This document shows positions 15,742 to 24,727 of a DNA stretch of 64,000 nt, one piece after another. Positions within the stretch are counted from its first letter, which is position 1. The number at the start of each line of letters is the position of its first letter. The translations under genes were made by a program, and so were the position numbers. Origin of the DNA: Anthropogastromicrobium sp963626545 (GTDB lineage: Bacteria; Bacillota; Clostridia; Lachnospirales; Lachnospiraceae); NCBI GenBank assembly GCA_963626545.1, contig CAVFYJ010000001.1:34989-98988 (forward strand), in the 5' to 3' direction. The notes below the pieces were generated by a model. That model had not been told where the DNA came from and did no database searches. It saw nothing but the letters and a program-made list of their open reading frames with translations.

Positions 15742-17226
15742 ATGAGCAACATTCCTCAGGTAAAGTTAGGAATCGTAGCAGTCAGCCGTGACTGCTTCCC
15801 AGAAAGTCTTTCCGTAAACAGAAGAAAGGCATTAGTAGCAGCATATGCTGCAAAGTATAACGTAGAGGACATCTACGAATGTCCAGTCTGTATCGTAGAG
15901 AGCGAGATCCATATGGTTCAGGCTCTTGAGGATATCAAGAAGGCAGGATGTAACGCACTTTGCGTATACCTTGGAAACTTCGGACCAGAAATTTCTGAGA
16001 CCCTTCTTGCAAAGCATTTCGATGGACCGAAGATGTTCGTTGCAGCAGCAGAGGAGAGCCAGAATGATCTTGCAGACGGCAGAGGCGATGCCTATTGTGG
16101 TATGTTAAATGCAAGCTACAACTTAAAGCTTCGTAACGTAGGCGCTTACATTCCAGAGTACCCGGTTGGTACAGCAGAAGAGTGTGCAGATATGATGCAT
16201 GAGTTCCTGCCGATCGCAAGAACCATCATCGGACTGTCTGATTTAAAGATTATCTCCTTTGGACCGAGACCGTTAAACTTCTTAGCATGTAACGCTCCGA
16301 TCAAGCCACTGTACAACATTGGTGTTGAGATCGAGGAGAACTCCGAGCTTGATCTGTTCGAGGCATTCAAGAAGCATGATGGAGATCCGAGAATCCCGGC
16401 TAAGGTAGAAGAGATGGCAGCAGAGCTTGGCGAAGGAAATAAGAAGCCAGAAATTCTGCCAAAGCTTGCACAGTATGAGCTGACTCTTCTTGACTGGATC
16501 GAGGCACACAGAGGATACCGCAAGTATGTGGCAATCGCTGGAAAGTGTTGGCCGGCATTCCAGACTCAGTTTGGATTTGTACCTTGCTATGTAAACAGCC
16601 GTCTGACTGGTATGGGCATTCCGGTATCCTGTGAGGTTGATATCTACGGATGCTTAAGCGAGTTCATCGGAACCTGCATCAGCGAGGATGCGGTTACTCT
16701 GCTTGATATCAACAACTCCGTACCGGCTGATATGTACAAGGAGTCCATCGAGGGCAAGTACAACTATACACAGAAGGATACCTTCATGGGATTCCATTGT
16801 GGAAATACCTGCAGCAAGAAACTGTCTTCCTGCACAATGAAGTATCAAAAGATTATGGCGCGCAGCCTTCCGGAAGAAGTTACTCAGGGTACTCTTGAGG
16901 GCGACATCATCCCAGGCGATATCACCTTCTATCGTTTACAGTCCACAGCAGATTGCAAGCTTCGTGCATACATGGCAGAGGGCGAGATTCTTCCAGTTGC
17001 AACCAAGTCCTTCGGTGGCATCGGCGTATTCGCAATTCCAGAGATGGGACGCTTCTATCGTCACGTACTGATCGAGAAGAATTTCCCACATCACGGCGCA
17101 GTTGCATTCGGTCACTTTGGGAAGTCTCTGTATGAGGTATTCAAGTACATCGGCGTTCCGGTAGAGGATATCAACTACAATCAGCCAAAGGGTGTAAGAT
17201 ATCCAACTGAGAATCCATTCTGCTAA
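15742..17226 (+). CDS. L-fucose/L-arabinose isomerase family protein
   Basis: 494 aa, with a TAGGAGG site. The fold and length are those of FucI/AraA-type ketol isomerases. Metal-site candidates can be read: the Glu and Asp of CEVDIYGCLSE, the His of FMGFHCGNT and the His pair of NFPHHGAVAFGHFGK. The natural sugar is not identifiable; it is not close to canonical FucI or AraA. The context, transaldolase upstream and DUF4867 downstream, suggests a catabolic step that converts an aldose to a ketose feeding the pentose phosphate pathway (inference). A terminator at 17301 follows. Confidence 0.7.
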   Translation: MSNIPQVKLGIVAVSRDCFPESLSVNRRKALVAAYAAKYNVEDIYECPVCIVESEIHMVQALEDIKKAGCNALCVYLGNFGPEISETLLAKHFDGPKMFVAAAEESQNDLADGRGDAYCGMLNASYNLKLRNVGAYIPEYPVGTAEECADMMHEFLPIARTIIGLSDLKIISFGPRPLNFLACNAPIKPLYNIGVEIEENSELDLFEAFKKHDGDPRIPAKVEEMAAELGEGNKKPEILPKLAQYELTLLDWIEAHRGYRKYVAIAGKCWPAFQTQFGFVPCYVNSRLTGMGIPVSCEVDIYGCLSEFIGTCISEDAVTLLDINNSVPADMYKESIEGKYNYTQKDTFMGFHCGNTCSKKLSSCTMKYQKIMARSLPEEVTQGTLEGDIIPGDITFYRLQSTADCKLRAYMAEGEILPVATKSFGGIGVFAIPEMGRFYRHVLIEKNFPHHGAVAFGHFGKSLYEVFKYIGVPVEDINYNQPKGVRYPTENPFC

Positions 17227-17239
17227 AGAAAATAAAATT

Positions 17240-17286
17240 GTTACCGTTCATGCAGTTTTGTAAATAGGCATCGTATGAACCGTAAT
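17240..17286. repeat. Palindromic intergenic element, family 2, inverted copy
   Basis: GTTACCGTTCATGCAGTTTT on the left and TATGAACCGTAAT on the right. The reverse complement (GTTCATACGATGCCTATTTA and on) aligns with the copy at 44655. Confidence 0.55.
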
Positions 17287-17300
17287 ATAGAATAAGATAG

Positions 17301-17329
17301 CGGGCTCAAAGACTGGGCCCGCTCTTTTA
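17301..17329 (+). terminator. Intrinsic terminator ahead of the DUF4867 gene
   Basis: GCGGGC and GCCCGC arms with an 11-nt loop, followed by TCTTTT. It ends only a few nt before the AAAGGAGG of the next gene, so read-through or attenuation would decide how much of that gene is made. Confidence 0.7.
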
Positions 17330-17344
17330 AAAAGGAGGATAATA

Positions 17345-17965
17345 ATGATCAAGCTTCAAAATATTCATGATGCATCCTATAAGCGTTTTGGAAAAGTAAT
17401 TAAGGACATTGAGCTTACCGATTTGTTACAGGCAATGGAAGCTACTCCGTGTCCAGATGATGTTGTTTACGTGGCATCCGAAGCTGCACTTGAGGCGACC
17501 GAGGGCGCAAAGAAGCTTCAGGAGATTTATTATGGAAAGCTTCCGATTCAGGCAGGCTACTGCAATGGTCACAATTCCTTATTAAATGCGCTCGAGTATC
17601 ATCGCTGTGGCGAGGTAAATGTGGCAGTCACCGATCTGATCGTGCTGGTTGGTTCCCTTGTTGATGTCGCTGATGATTTCACTTATGACACCGCAAAGGT
17701 AGAGGCCTTCTTCGTACCGGCAGGAACTGCATTTGAGATGTATGAGACGACACTTCACTATGCACCATGTGGTGTGGACGGCAAGGGCTTTAAGGATGTC
17801 ATCATTCTTCCGAAGGGAACAAACGCAGATATCACAAAGAACCCAGAGGCAACCGGTGAGGATCGTCTGCTTGCAGCCGAGAATAAGTGGCTGATTGCTC
17901 ATGCAGATGCCGCAATCGAGGGTGCATTTAATGGATTACAGGGAGAAAATATCTCTGTACTGTAA
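17345..17965 (+). CDS. DUF4867 family protein
   Basis: 206 aa, with AAAGGAGG 8 nt before ATG. The sequence matches the DUF4867 family, a cupin-like group often found beside sugar isomerases and aldolases; conserved features include YCNGHNSLLNALEYHRCGEV, a VDVADDFTYD stretch and FFVPAGTAFEMYETTLHYAP, the last resembling cupin metal/sugar-binding strands. No catalytic role is established for the family. Being 118 nt behind the isomerase-like gene, separated by a hairpin, it probably belongs to the same sugar-handling unit and may bind or isomerise the same substrate (inference). No signal peptide. Confidence 0.7.
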   Translation: MIKLQNIHDASYKRFGKVIKDIELTDLLQAMEATPCPDDVVYVASEAALEATEGAKKLQEIYYGKLPIQAGYCNGHNSLLNALEYHRCGEVNVAVTDLIVLVGSLVDVADDFTYDTAKVEAFFVPAGTAFEMYETTLHYAPCGVDGKGFKDVIILPKGTNADITKNPEATGEDRLLAAENKWLIAHADAAIEGAFNGLQGENISVL

Positions 17966-17985
17966 TGCAGTACTTGCATTTTTTT
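17964..17985 (+). terminator. Short intrinsic terminator
   Basis: AATGCA and TGCATT arms with a 5-nt loop and a following T-run; the left arm overlaps the DUF4867 stop codon. Confidence 0.6.
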
Positions 17986-18137
17986 GCGGGATATGCTAAC
18001 CTATCAGATGCAAATAGAATGCAAACACAAATATACACAAACAAAATGAAAACTGAATCGGGATAATAAGAACATTCTTCATTCGTATTTGAATTTTTTA
18101 TTTGAAACCCGACAGAATAGAAAGGACAGGTTACATT

Positions 18138-19589
18138 ATGAGTAAGGTTAGAACCAGATTTGCTCCCAGCCCGACAGGACGTATGCATGTCGGAAACCTG
18201 AGAACAGCACTGTATGCGTATTTGATCACAAGACATGAGGGAGGAGATTTCCTTCTGCGTATCGAGGACACCGACCAGGAACGTCAGGTTGAGGGTGCTG
18301 TTGACATCATTTACCGTACACTGGAAAAGGCGGGCATTACCCATGATGAGGGTCCGGACAAGGACGGGGGTGTAGGTCCGTATGTACAGAGTGAGCGTCA
18401 GAAGCAGGGCATCTACATGAAGTATGCAAAGCAGCTGGTTGAAAAGGGAGAGGCTTATTACTGCTTCTGTGACAAGGAGCGTCTGGAGTCCCTTCACACC
18501 ATGATCGGTGACAAGGAGATCAGCATCTATGATAAGCATTGTCTTGGACTTTCCAAGGAAGAGGTTGAGGCAAATCTTGCAGCTGGCAAGCCGTTCGTTA
18601 TCCGTCAGAACAATCCTCGTACCGGAACCACAACCTTCCACGATGAGATTTACGGTGATATCACGGTAAACAATGAGGAACTTGACGACATGATCTTAAT
18701 TAAGTCCGATGGTTTCCCAACCTACAACTTTGCAAACGTAGTAGACGATCATCTGATGGGCATTACCCACGTTGTAAGAGGAAATGAGTATCTGTCTTCT
18801 TCTCCGAAGTACAACCGTCTGTATGATGCATTCGGCTGGGAAGTTCCAGTATACGTTCATTGCCCACTGATCACCGATGAGGAGCACAAGAAGTTGTCCA
18901 AGCGCTGCGGTCATTCTTCTTTTGAGGATTTGTTAGAGCAGGGATTTCTTCCAGAGTGTATCGTAAACTTTGTAGCATTGCTTGGCTGGAGCCCGGCAGA
19001 CAATCAGGAAAAGATGACGATGCAGGAGATGATCGAGAAGTTCGATTACACCAAGATGAGCAAGTCTCCGGCTGTATTTGATTACGGAAAGTTAAAGTGG
19101 TTAAACGGCGAGTATATTAAGGAGATGGACGACGCTCGTTACATGGAAATGGCACTGCCGCACATCAAGAAGGTTGTCACCAGAGATTGTGATTATGAGA
19201 AGATCGCAAAGATGGTAAAGACTCGTATTGAGGTATTCCCAGATATCGAGGCACTGGTAGATTTCTTCCAGGAGGTACCGGAGTACGACAGCGAGATGTA
19301 TGTCCACAAGAAGATGAAGACCACAAAGGAGTCTTCCTTACAGCTGTTAAATGAGGTACTTCCAGTGCTTGAGGCACAGGATGATTTCTCCAATGACGCA
19401 CTGTTTGCTTCTCTGAGCGCATTTGCAAAGGAGAAGGGATATAAGACTGGTTTTGTAATGTGGCCGATCCGTACCGCTGTTTCCGGAAAGCAGTCTACAC
19501 CAGGCGGTGCAACGGAATTGATGGAGATTCTTGGAAAAGAGGAGTCCATTGCACGTATCAAGGCTGCAATCGAGAAGCTTTCAAAGTAA
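18138..19589 (+). CDS. gltX: Glutamyl-tRNA synthetase
   Basis: 483 aa from the ATG at 18138 (AAAGGA site; the earlier in-frame start at 18102 has no site). Class I synthetase signatures: PSPTGRMHVGN (HIGH equivalent, HVGN 17-20) and KKLSKRCG (KMSKS equivalent). It charges tRNA-Glu (and possibly tRNA-Gln for later amidation) in the cytoplasm. Length is normal. The 170-nt upstream gap is AT-rich with no T-box hallmark that I can see. The DUF1292 gene follows about 100 nt downstream and may be co-transcribed. Confidence 0.95.
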   Translation: MSKVRTRFAPSPTGRMHVGNLRTALYAYLITRHEGGDFLLRIEDTDQERQVEGAVDIIYRTLEKAGITHDEGPDKDGGVGPYVQSERQKQGIYMKYAKQLVEKGEAYYCFCDKERLESLHTMIGDKEISIYDKHCLGLSKEEVEANLAAGKPFVIRQNNPRTGTTTFHDEIYGDITVNNEELDDMILIKSDGFPTYNFANVVDDHLMGITHVVRGNEYLSSSPKYNRLYDAFGWEVPVYVHCPLITDEEHKKLSKRCGHSSFEDLLEQGFLPECIVNFVALLGWSPADNQEKMTMQEMIEKFDYTKMSKSPAVFDYGKLKWLNGEYIKEMDDARYMEMALPHIKKVVTRDCDYEKIAKMVKTRIEVFPDIEALVDFFQEVPEYDSEMYVHKKMKTTKESSLQLLNEVLPVLEAQDDFSNDALFASLSAFAKEKGYKTGFVMWPIRTAVSGKQSTPGGATELMEILGKEESIARIKAAIEKLSK

Positions 19590-19695
19590 GAAACTATTAG
19601 CGAGAAGCTTTTAAAATTAAAACTTCTAAAATAAGAGGTTTCTAAAAAAGTAATAAATATGAGGAATCAATATGCCGAACAAAAAGGAGAGAGAA

Positions 19696-20043
19696 ATGGC
19701 AAAGCATAAGAATGATGAGTATGAAGGACGCGATACCGTCACACTGACACTGGATGACAACTCTGAGTTAGAGTGTATCGTACTTTGCATTTTCAAGGGT
19801 GGAGACAGAGAGTATATTGCACTGCTTCCAACTGAGGGAATTGAGTCTGAGGAGGGTACTGTTTATCTGTACCGCTACGAGGAAGATGAGCAGGGTAATC
19901 CAAATCTGACGAACATCGAGTCTGATGAAGAGTATGACATCGCTTCGGATGCATTTGATGAGTTCCTTGATGACGAAGAGTATGATGAGTTAGTCAGCGA
20001 GGAAGAGTTAATGGCAGAGGAAGAGGACGCAAAGAACTTCTAA
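19696..20043 (+). CDS. DUF1292 family protein
   Basis: 115 aa from the ATG at 19696, which has AAAAGGAG 6-7 nt before it; an ATG at 19672 (after GAGGA) would add eight residues and cannot be excluded. The product is highly acidic, with TLTLDDNSELECIVLCIF and YIALLP as in the Firmicutes DUF1292 family. The role is unknown; the family usually sits near yrrK/ruvX or tRNA genes. The last 40 residues are almost all Asp/Glu. A terminator follows at 20091. Confidence 0.8.
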   Translation: MAKHKNDEYEGRDTVTLTLDDNSELECIVLCIFKGGDREYIALLPTEGIESEEGTVYLYRYEEDEQGNPNLTNIESDEEYDIASDAFDEFLDDEEYDELVSEEELMAEEEDAKNF

Positions 20044-20090
20044 GAACTTCGAAAAATTTCGAAAAACATCACTTTAGAGTGCAAAGAAAA

Positions 20091-20126
20091 GGAACCGGGA
20101 AAAATCAAATCCTCGGTTCCTTTTTT
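20091..20126. terminator. Intrinsic terminator between convergent genes
   Basis: GGAACCG and CGGTTCC arms followed by TTTTTT on the plus strand. Confidence 0.85.
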
Positions 20127-20148
20127 CGATTTGTTCATTTTAAGCCAA

Positions 20149-20187
20149 TTTTCAAATCTAGTTTTCAAATCTAGTTTTCAAATCCAG
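20149..20187. repeat. Tandem repeat, 13 bp x 3
   Basis: Three units TTTTCAAATCTAG (the third has C for T) lie just after the end of the minus-strand helicase gene. Confidence 0.8.
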
Positions 20188-20196
20188 CTTTTCATT

Positions 20197-22086
20197 TCAA
20201 TTTTTCTTTTCTTCTGTTTCATTTAACTCCGTTAGAAAACGACTTGGAATGCGTTCCTTGCCAGATGCCTCGCGGACACAGTATAGATGCAGATGTTCTT
20301 TTGCCCTAGTAATCCCGACATAGAATAAGCGGCGCTCCTCCTCCAGATCCGCATCAACGGCGGCGCGTGCGTGAGGAATGTTGTCCTCATTGATATCTGG
20401 AATCATGACAATCGGGTACTCGAGACCTTTCGCGCAGTGAAGGGTGCACAGGCAGACACCGTTCTCATTTGGGGCATCCTTTGCAGCCTGACTTTTTGCC
20501 TGCTTTTGCAGTTCCTCCGTATAATTGTCAATATAGGTGAACCACTCAGCAAAGGTGCGGCAGGACTGGCTGCTTTCGTGAACGGCCGTCAGCACATCAA
20601 GAAGCTCCTGCTCATTTATATGGTGCTCTTTTGCGTAGTCCTTTAGATAATCCTGATATTTCATTGCATTGGATAGGTAGTGAATCGCGGCATATGGGGA
20701 CATGCGCTTCATGATCATAAGATCATATTCGAGGCGGTCAAGGCGCTCAAGCATCCAATCCTTGTCCTTATAGTATTCCTTTAACTGAGCTACGCTGATA
20801 TCTGCGGTAAATGGTGCGAGAGCTTCACGCTTAATATAGCGGTTGGGACGGTTCATGACGCGAAGCCAGTTTGCGCGCGTATTTCCCGTGCCAGAGACGA
20901 GGCGAAGATAGGCGATGATATCGAGCGCGATCCAATGAGCAAACAGATTGGGAATCGCATCCTTCATATGAAAGGGAATGTTGCTTTTCATCAGCGCATC
21001 CATGACAAAGCGAATGCCGAGATTGGTGCGAAACAGTACGGCCATCTCTTCGTAGGCATAGCCCTGCGCATGGTACTCGCGAATCTGCGTTGTTAAGAAA
21101 CGATTTTGCTCGGCGGTATCGCGGCACAGCTTTAAAAAGACTGGAGCACCAGCCTTGTGCGAGGCACGAATCGTTTTTGGAAAACGTGCCGAATTGTGCA
21201 CAATCAGATGATTGGCAGCGGCAACAATGTAGGCGTCGGAACGATAATTGATATCAAGAAGAATGCGCTTTGCATTCGGATAATCCTTTTCAAAGCCTAA
21301 CATAATCTCTGGGCGTGCCCCACGAAAACGATAGATCGACTGATCATCATCGCCGACGATAAACAGGTTGTTTTTCGGCGCGGCAAGCAGACGGATTGTC
21401 TGATACTGCACGAGATTGATATCCTGAAACTCGTCAATTAAAATGTAAGAGAAACGCTGCCGCCATGCGTCTAAGATGTCGCGCCGTTTGGACAACAGCT
21501 CATAGGTCATCGTCAAAATATCATCAAAATCAACCTTGTTTGCCTGACGAAGTTTCTTTTCATAAAGGCGATACACGCGGCGAAATACGTTTTCTGGGCA
21601 ACTTTTAGCATAGTAGTAGTCAAGTGACAGACAGTTGCTCTTGACGGCGGAGATTTCACCGAGCAGATTGGAGGCAAGCTCGTTAAAATCGGGTGCATCC
21701 ATCTCAAGCTCATCAATGATGCTTTCGATGATCTTATACTGTTCCCGCTGCGTCAGGATGTTGGAGGCATCGTATTGGTAGGCATGCTTTAAAATGCGGT
21801 AGAAAACAGAGTGAAAAGTGCCAAAAGTAACGCCCGTGGAGCATGCTGCATCCGAACGGGCGTTTCTCTTCTGGTAAAGGGTAAGAAAACGGCTCTGCAT
21901 TTCATTTGCCGCAGCTCTCGTAAAGGTGATTACAAGAATGTGTGAGCCTGGAATGCGGTAGTGCTTCAGGAGCGTCACGATTCGGTTTGTAATCACGGTC
22001 GTCTTGCCAGAGCCTGGTCCGGCAAGAATAAGAGCGGGGCCATCCTTATGGGCGATGGCCTGTATCTGGGTATCTGAAAAAGCCAT
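20197..22086 (-). CDS. UvrD/PcrA-like ATP-dependent DNA helicase (short form)
   Basis: 629 aa. Superfamily 1A motifs in order: Q motif (FSDTQIQAI), Walker A GPGSGKTT (about 23-30), Ia TFTRAAANEM, II DEFQDIN, III GDDDQSIYRFRGA, IV YRS, V CLCTLHCAKGLEYPIV and VI LFYVGITRAKEHL. It unwinds DNA 3'-5' in repair or replication-transcription conflict. It is about 100 residues shorter than PcrA (C-terminal RNA-polymerase-binding part missing), so it is a paralogue rather than certain pcrA. It lies 14 nt downstream of ychF in the same direction. Confidence 0.85.
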   Translation of the reverse strand: MAFSDTQIQAIAHKDGPALILAGPGSGKTTVITNRIVTLLKHYRIPGSHILVITFTRAAANEMQSRFLTLYQKRNARSDAACSTGVTFGTFHSVFYRILKHAYQYDASNILTQREQYKIIESIIDELEMDAPDFNELASNLLGEISAVKSNCLSLDYYYAKSCPENVFRRVYRLYEKKLRQANKVDFDDILTMTYELLSKRRDILDAWRQRFSYILIDEFQDINLVQYQTIRLLAAPKNNLFIVGDDDQSIYRFRGARPEIMLGFEKDYPNAKRILLDINYRSDAYIVAAANHLIVHNSARFPKTIRASHKAGAPVFLKLCRDTAEQNRFLTTQIREYHAQGYAYEEMAVLFRTNLGIRFVMDALMKSNIPFHMKDAIPNLFAHWIALDIIAYLRLVSGTGNTRANWLRVMNRPNRYIKREALAPFTADISVAQLKEYYKDKDWMLERLDRLEYDLMIMKRMSPYAAIHYLSNAMKYQDYLKDYAKEHHINEQELLDVLTAVHESSQSCRTFAEWFTYIDNYTEELQKQAKSQAAKDAPNENGVCLCTLHCAKGLEYPIVMIPDINEDNIPHARAAVDADLEEERRLFYVGITRAKEHLHLYCVREASGKERIPSRFLTELNETEEKKN

Positions 22087-22100
22087 GAAAAACCTCTTTA

Positions 22101-23198
22101 TTATACATTAAAACGGAACAGGATGATATCGCCGTCCTGAACCACATAGTCCTTGCCCTCAAGACGAACAAGTCCTTTTTCTCTTGCGGTTACATAAGAC
22201 TGGCAGTCCATCAGATCCTGATAGCTTACAACCTCAGCGCGGATAAATCCTCTCTCGAAATCGGAGTGAATCTTTCCGGCAGCCTGCGGAGCCTTGGTGC
22301 CCTTGGTGATAGTCCATGCTCTGGACTCGTCCGGACCGGAAGTCAGGTAGCTGATCAGACCAAGCAGAGAGTAGCTTGCGGAAATCAGCTTGTCAAGACC
22401 AGACTTCTCAAGACCAAGATCCTCTAAGAACATCTTCTTCTCATCGTCGTCCAGCTCAGAGATCTCAGCCTCGATCTCAGCGCAGATCACAAATACTTCA
22501 CTGCCTTCCTTTGCGGCAAACTCACGGACAGCGGCAACGTGCGGATTGGATGCGCCGTCATCTGCCAGATCACTCTCGGATACGTTTGCAGCGTAGATAA
22601 CTGGCTTGCTGGTTAACAGGTTCAGACTTGCGATGAACGCAGCCTCGTCCTCGTCATCCGGCTCAACGGTCTTTGCCTGATGGCCTTCCTCTAAGGCTGC
22701 CATCAGCTTCTTTAAGGTGACAAGCTCTTTTGCAAGGCTCTTGTCGTTCATGGCGCTTCTGGTTGTCTTTGCAATACGGCGCTCCAAAACCTCCTGATCG
22801 GCAAAGATCAGCTCCATCTCGATGGTCTCGATATCATCAACTGGATCGATGTGACCGTTTACGTGGATGATGTTGGAGTTTTCAAAGCAGCGGACAACAT
22901 GTACAATCGCGTCAACCTCACGAATATTTGCAAGAAACTGGTTTCCAAGTCCTTCACCCTTGGATGCACCCTTAACAAGGCCTGCGATATCAACGAACTC
23001 AACAACGGCTGGTGTTACCTTTGCGGAGTGATACAGCTCACCGAGCTTTTTGATACGTTCATCCGGAACCGGTACGATACCCACGTTCGGGTCGATGGTA
23101 CAGAATGGATAGTTTGCAGACTCAGCGCCCGCTTTTGTCAGGGAGTTAAATAAAGTACTCTTGCCGACGTTTGGCAAGCCGACGATTCCTAATTTCAT
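22101..23198 (-). CDS. ychF: Redox-regulated ATPase/GTP-binding protein YchF (Obg family)
   Basis: 365 aa from the ATG at 23198, which has GGAAGGA before it; the longer frame upstream lacks a site and conserved residues. G1 is GLPNVGKST (7-15), followed by DIAGLVKGASKGEGLGNQFLANIRE and the characteristic C-terminal TGS domain ending VQDGDIILFRFNV. YchF binds ATP in preference to GTP and interacts with ribosomes and stress responses. First gene of a two-gene unit with the helicase. Confidence 0.95.
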   Translation of the reverse strand: MKLGIVGLPNVGKSTLFNSLTKAGAESANYPFCTIDPNVGIVPVPDERIKKLGELYHSAKVTPAVVEFVDIAGLVKGASKGEGLGNQFLANIREVDAIVHVVRCFENSNIIHVNGHIDPVDDIETIEMELIFADQEVLERRIAKTTRSAMNDKSLAKELVTLKKLMAALEEGHQAKTVEPDDEDEAAFIASLNLLTSKPVIYAANVSESDLADDGASNPHVAAVREFAAKEGSEVFVICAEIEAEISELDDDEKKMFLEDLGLEKSGLDKLISASYSLLGLISYLTSGPDESRAWTITKGTKAPQAAGKIHSDFERGFIRAEVVSYQDLMDCQSYVTAREKGLVRLEGKDYVVQDGDIILFRFNV

Positions 23199-23386
23199 AG
23201 TAAAGATCCTTCCCGTCTGGCTGATGAGTTGCACTTGTACAGCCAGAGCTTTTCCATAATGATAATAAAATCTTGTTTTAATGCCTGCTTTCCCCATAAT
23301 TTCAGCTCGAAAATCAAAATGATTGGCTCAAAAACCGAAGGAATTGGCGAAAGTCCGATCAATTTTTTATTCTATCATATTAAAAA

Positions 23387-23407
23387 CAGAAATACAACCG
23401 TTTCTGT
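23387..23407. other. Inverted repeat upstream of ychF
   Basis: ACAGAAA (23387-23393) and TTTCTGT (23401-23407) around 7 nt; position fits an operator near a minus-strand promoter, but no convincing -35/-10 pair was found. The rest of 23199-23530 shows nothing clear. Confidence 0.3.
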
Positions 23408-23536
23408 CGCAAGAAATTCCGAAAAGGGTCTTGTCATTTTAAACAAACTAAGATAAAATAGGTTCTATAATCAGAGACAGATTGAGAAAGCAAAAGCAGT
23501 CGAGATGTGGCTCTGAGAAAATACTCTATAGTAAAA

Positions 23537-23566
23537 TTGACAAAGGGGAAATATGGTTCTTATGAC
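23537..23566 (+). promoter_or_regulatory. Sigma-A promoter of the division/cell-wall cluster
   Basis: Perfect TTGACA (23537-23542) with TATGAC (23561-23566) at 18 nt, or TTATGA at 17 nt. It is the best promoter ahead of rsmH, about 200 nt upstream, and directly precedes a small cysteine-rich ORF. Confidence 0.65.
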
Positions 23567-23581
23567 GAAAGGAAGGGAACC

Positions 23582-23713
23582 ATGTTTTTTGCTACGTTTT
23601 TTTGCACATTGGCTACCATGCACAAAGATCAATGCCACTGTGACAGTAAATGTCATTATTGGAAGCAGGAAGAATTAGTGGGAATCAATCGTATTGTATC
23701 AGTTGTATTGTAA
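23582..23713 (+). CDS. Small cysteine/histidine-rich ORF in the rsmH leader
   Basis: 43 codons from the ATG at 23582, with GGAAGGG about 6 nt before it. The product starts MFFATFFCTLATMHKD and has a metal-site-like HKDQCHCDSKCHYW. It starts only about 10-15 nt after the predicted transcription start, so it would be the first gene of the division operon, in the place where mraZ is usual; it is not MraZ. It may be a leader peptide or small regulatory protein; no family is recognised and it could be a chance ORF. Confidence 0.35.
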   Translation: MFFATFFCTLATMHKDQCHCDSKCHYWKQEELVGINRIVSVVL

Positions 23714-23767
23714 CGGTTGGCGCTGAGATAAGGCATTGAAGGAAAAAGGAGAAAAAAAGAAAGAAGT

Positions 23768-24703
23768 ATGGAATTTGTTCATAAATCAATATTGCTGGAT
23801 GAGGTGATTGAAAATTTGAACATCCGCGAGGATGGCTGCTATGTGGACGGCACGCTCGGCGGTGCCGGTCATTCCTTTTCGATTTGTTCTCATCTTGGTG
23901 AGGGAGGAAGACTTGTCGGTATCGACCAGGATGCGGACGCGATCAAGGCAGCCACAAAGCGCCTTGAGCCGTATCAGGACAAAGTAAGCATTGTGCGAAA
24001 TAACTATGTGAACTTTGACACCGTTTTGGACGAGCTTGGAATTGGGCAGGTAAATGGTATCCTGTTGGATCTGGGTGTGTCTTCTTATCAGCTCGATGAA
24101 GCTTCGCGTGGCTTTACGTACCGTGAAGATGTGCCGCTTGACATGCGTATGGATCAGCGAAATCCAAAGACAGCGGCTGACATTGTCAATGAGTATAGTG
24201 AGATGGAACTGTATCGGATGATCCGCGATTACGGTGAGGATCGTTTTGCAAAAAACATTGCAAAACATATCGTGCGCGCGCGTGAGAAAAAGCCGATCGA
24301 AACGACAGGTGAGCTGTGTGAGATCATCAAGGCAGCGATCCCCGCAAAAATGCGTGCTGGCACCGGTCATCCGGCAAAGCAGACCTTTCAGGCACTTCGC
24401 ATTGAGTTAAATCATGAACTGGATGTGTTAACACAGTCGATTGACCGTATGATCGATCGTCTGGCACCGGGCGGACGCCTCTGCATCATCACATTCCATT
24501 CATTGGAAGACCGCATTGTAAAGACAAGATTTCGCACCAATGAAAATCCGTGCATTTGCCCGCCGGGCTTTCCGGTCTGTGTGTGCGGACGTGTTTCTAA
24601 GGGAAAGGTGATCACTAGAAAGCCGATTCTTCCTTCCGAACAGGAGATGGAGGGAAATAGTCGCTCGAAGAGCGCAAAACTTCGCGTCTTTGAAAAGGCG
24701 TAA
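23768..24703 (+). CDS. rsmH: 16S rRNA (cytosine-1402-N4)-methyltransferase
   Basis: 311 aa. N-terminal FVHKSILLDEVIENL and the SAM-binding DGTLGGAGHS match RsmH (MraW); the later ILLDLGVSSYQLDEASRGF, RTA..AFQALRIELN-like segment and C-terminal SRSKSAKLRVFEK complete the family signature. It methylates C1402 of 16S rRNA in the decoding centre. First large gene of the division cluster. Confidence 0.97.
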   Translation: MEFVHKSILLDEVIENLNIREDGCYVDGTLGGAGHSFSICSHLGEGGRLVGIDQDADAIKAATKRLEPYQDKVSIVRNNYVNFDTVLDELGIGQVNGILLDLGVSSYQLDEASRGFTYREDVPLDMRMDQRNPKTAADIVNEYSEMELYRMIRDYGEDRFAKNIAKHIVRAREKKPIETTGELCEIIKAAIPAKMRAGTGHPAKQTFQALRIELNHELDVLTQSIDRMIDRLAPGGRLCIITFHSLEDRIVKTRFRTNENPCICPPGFPVCVCGRVSKGKVITRKPILPSEQEMEGNSRSKSAKLRVFEKA

Positions 24704-24727
24704 GATTATGTAGAAAGGACTGGAGTC

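Noticed and set aside
17966..18137. T-box or other aminoacylation-sensing leader ahead of gltX
   Set aside because: No T-box sequence or terminator/antiterminator pair could be identified in the 172 nt.
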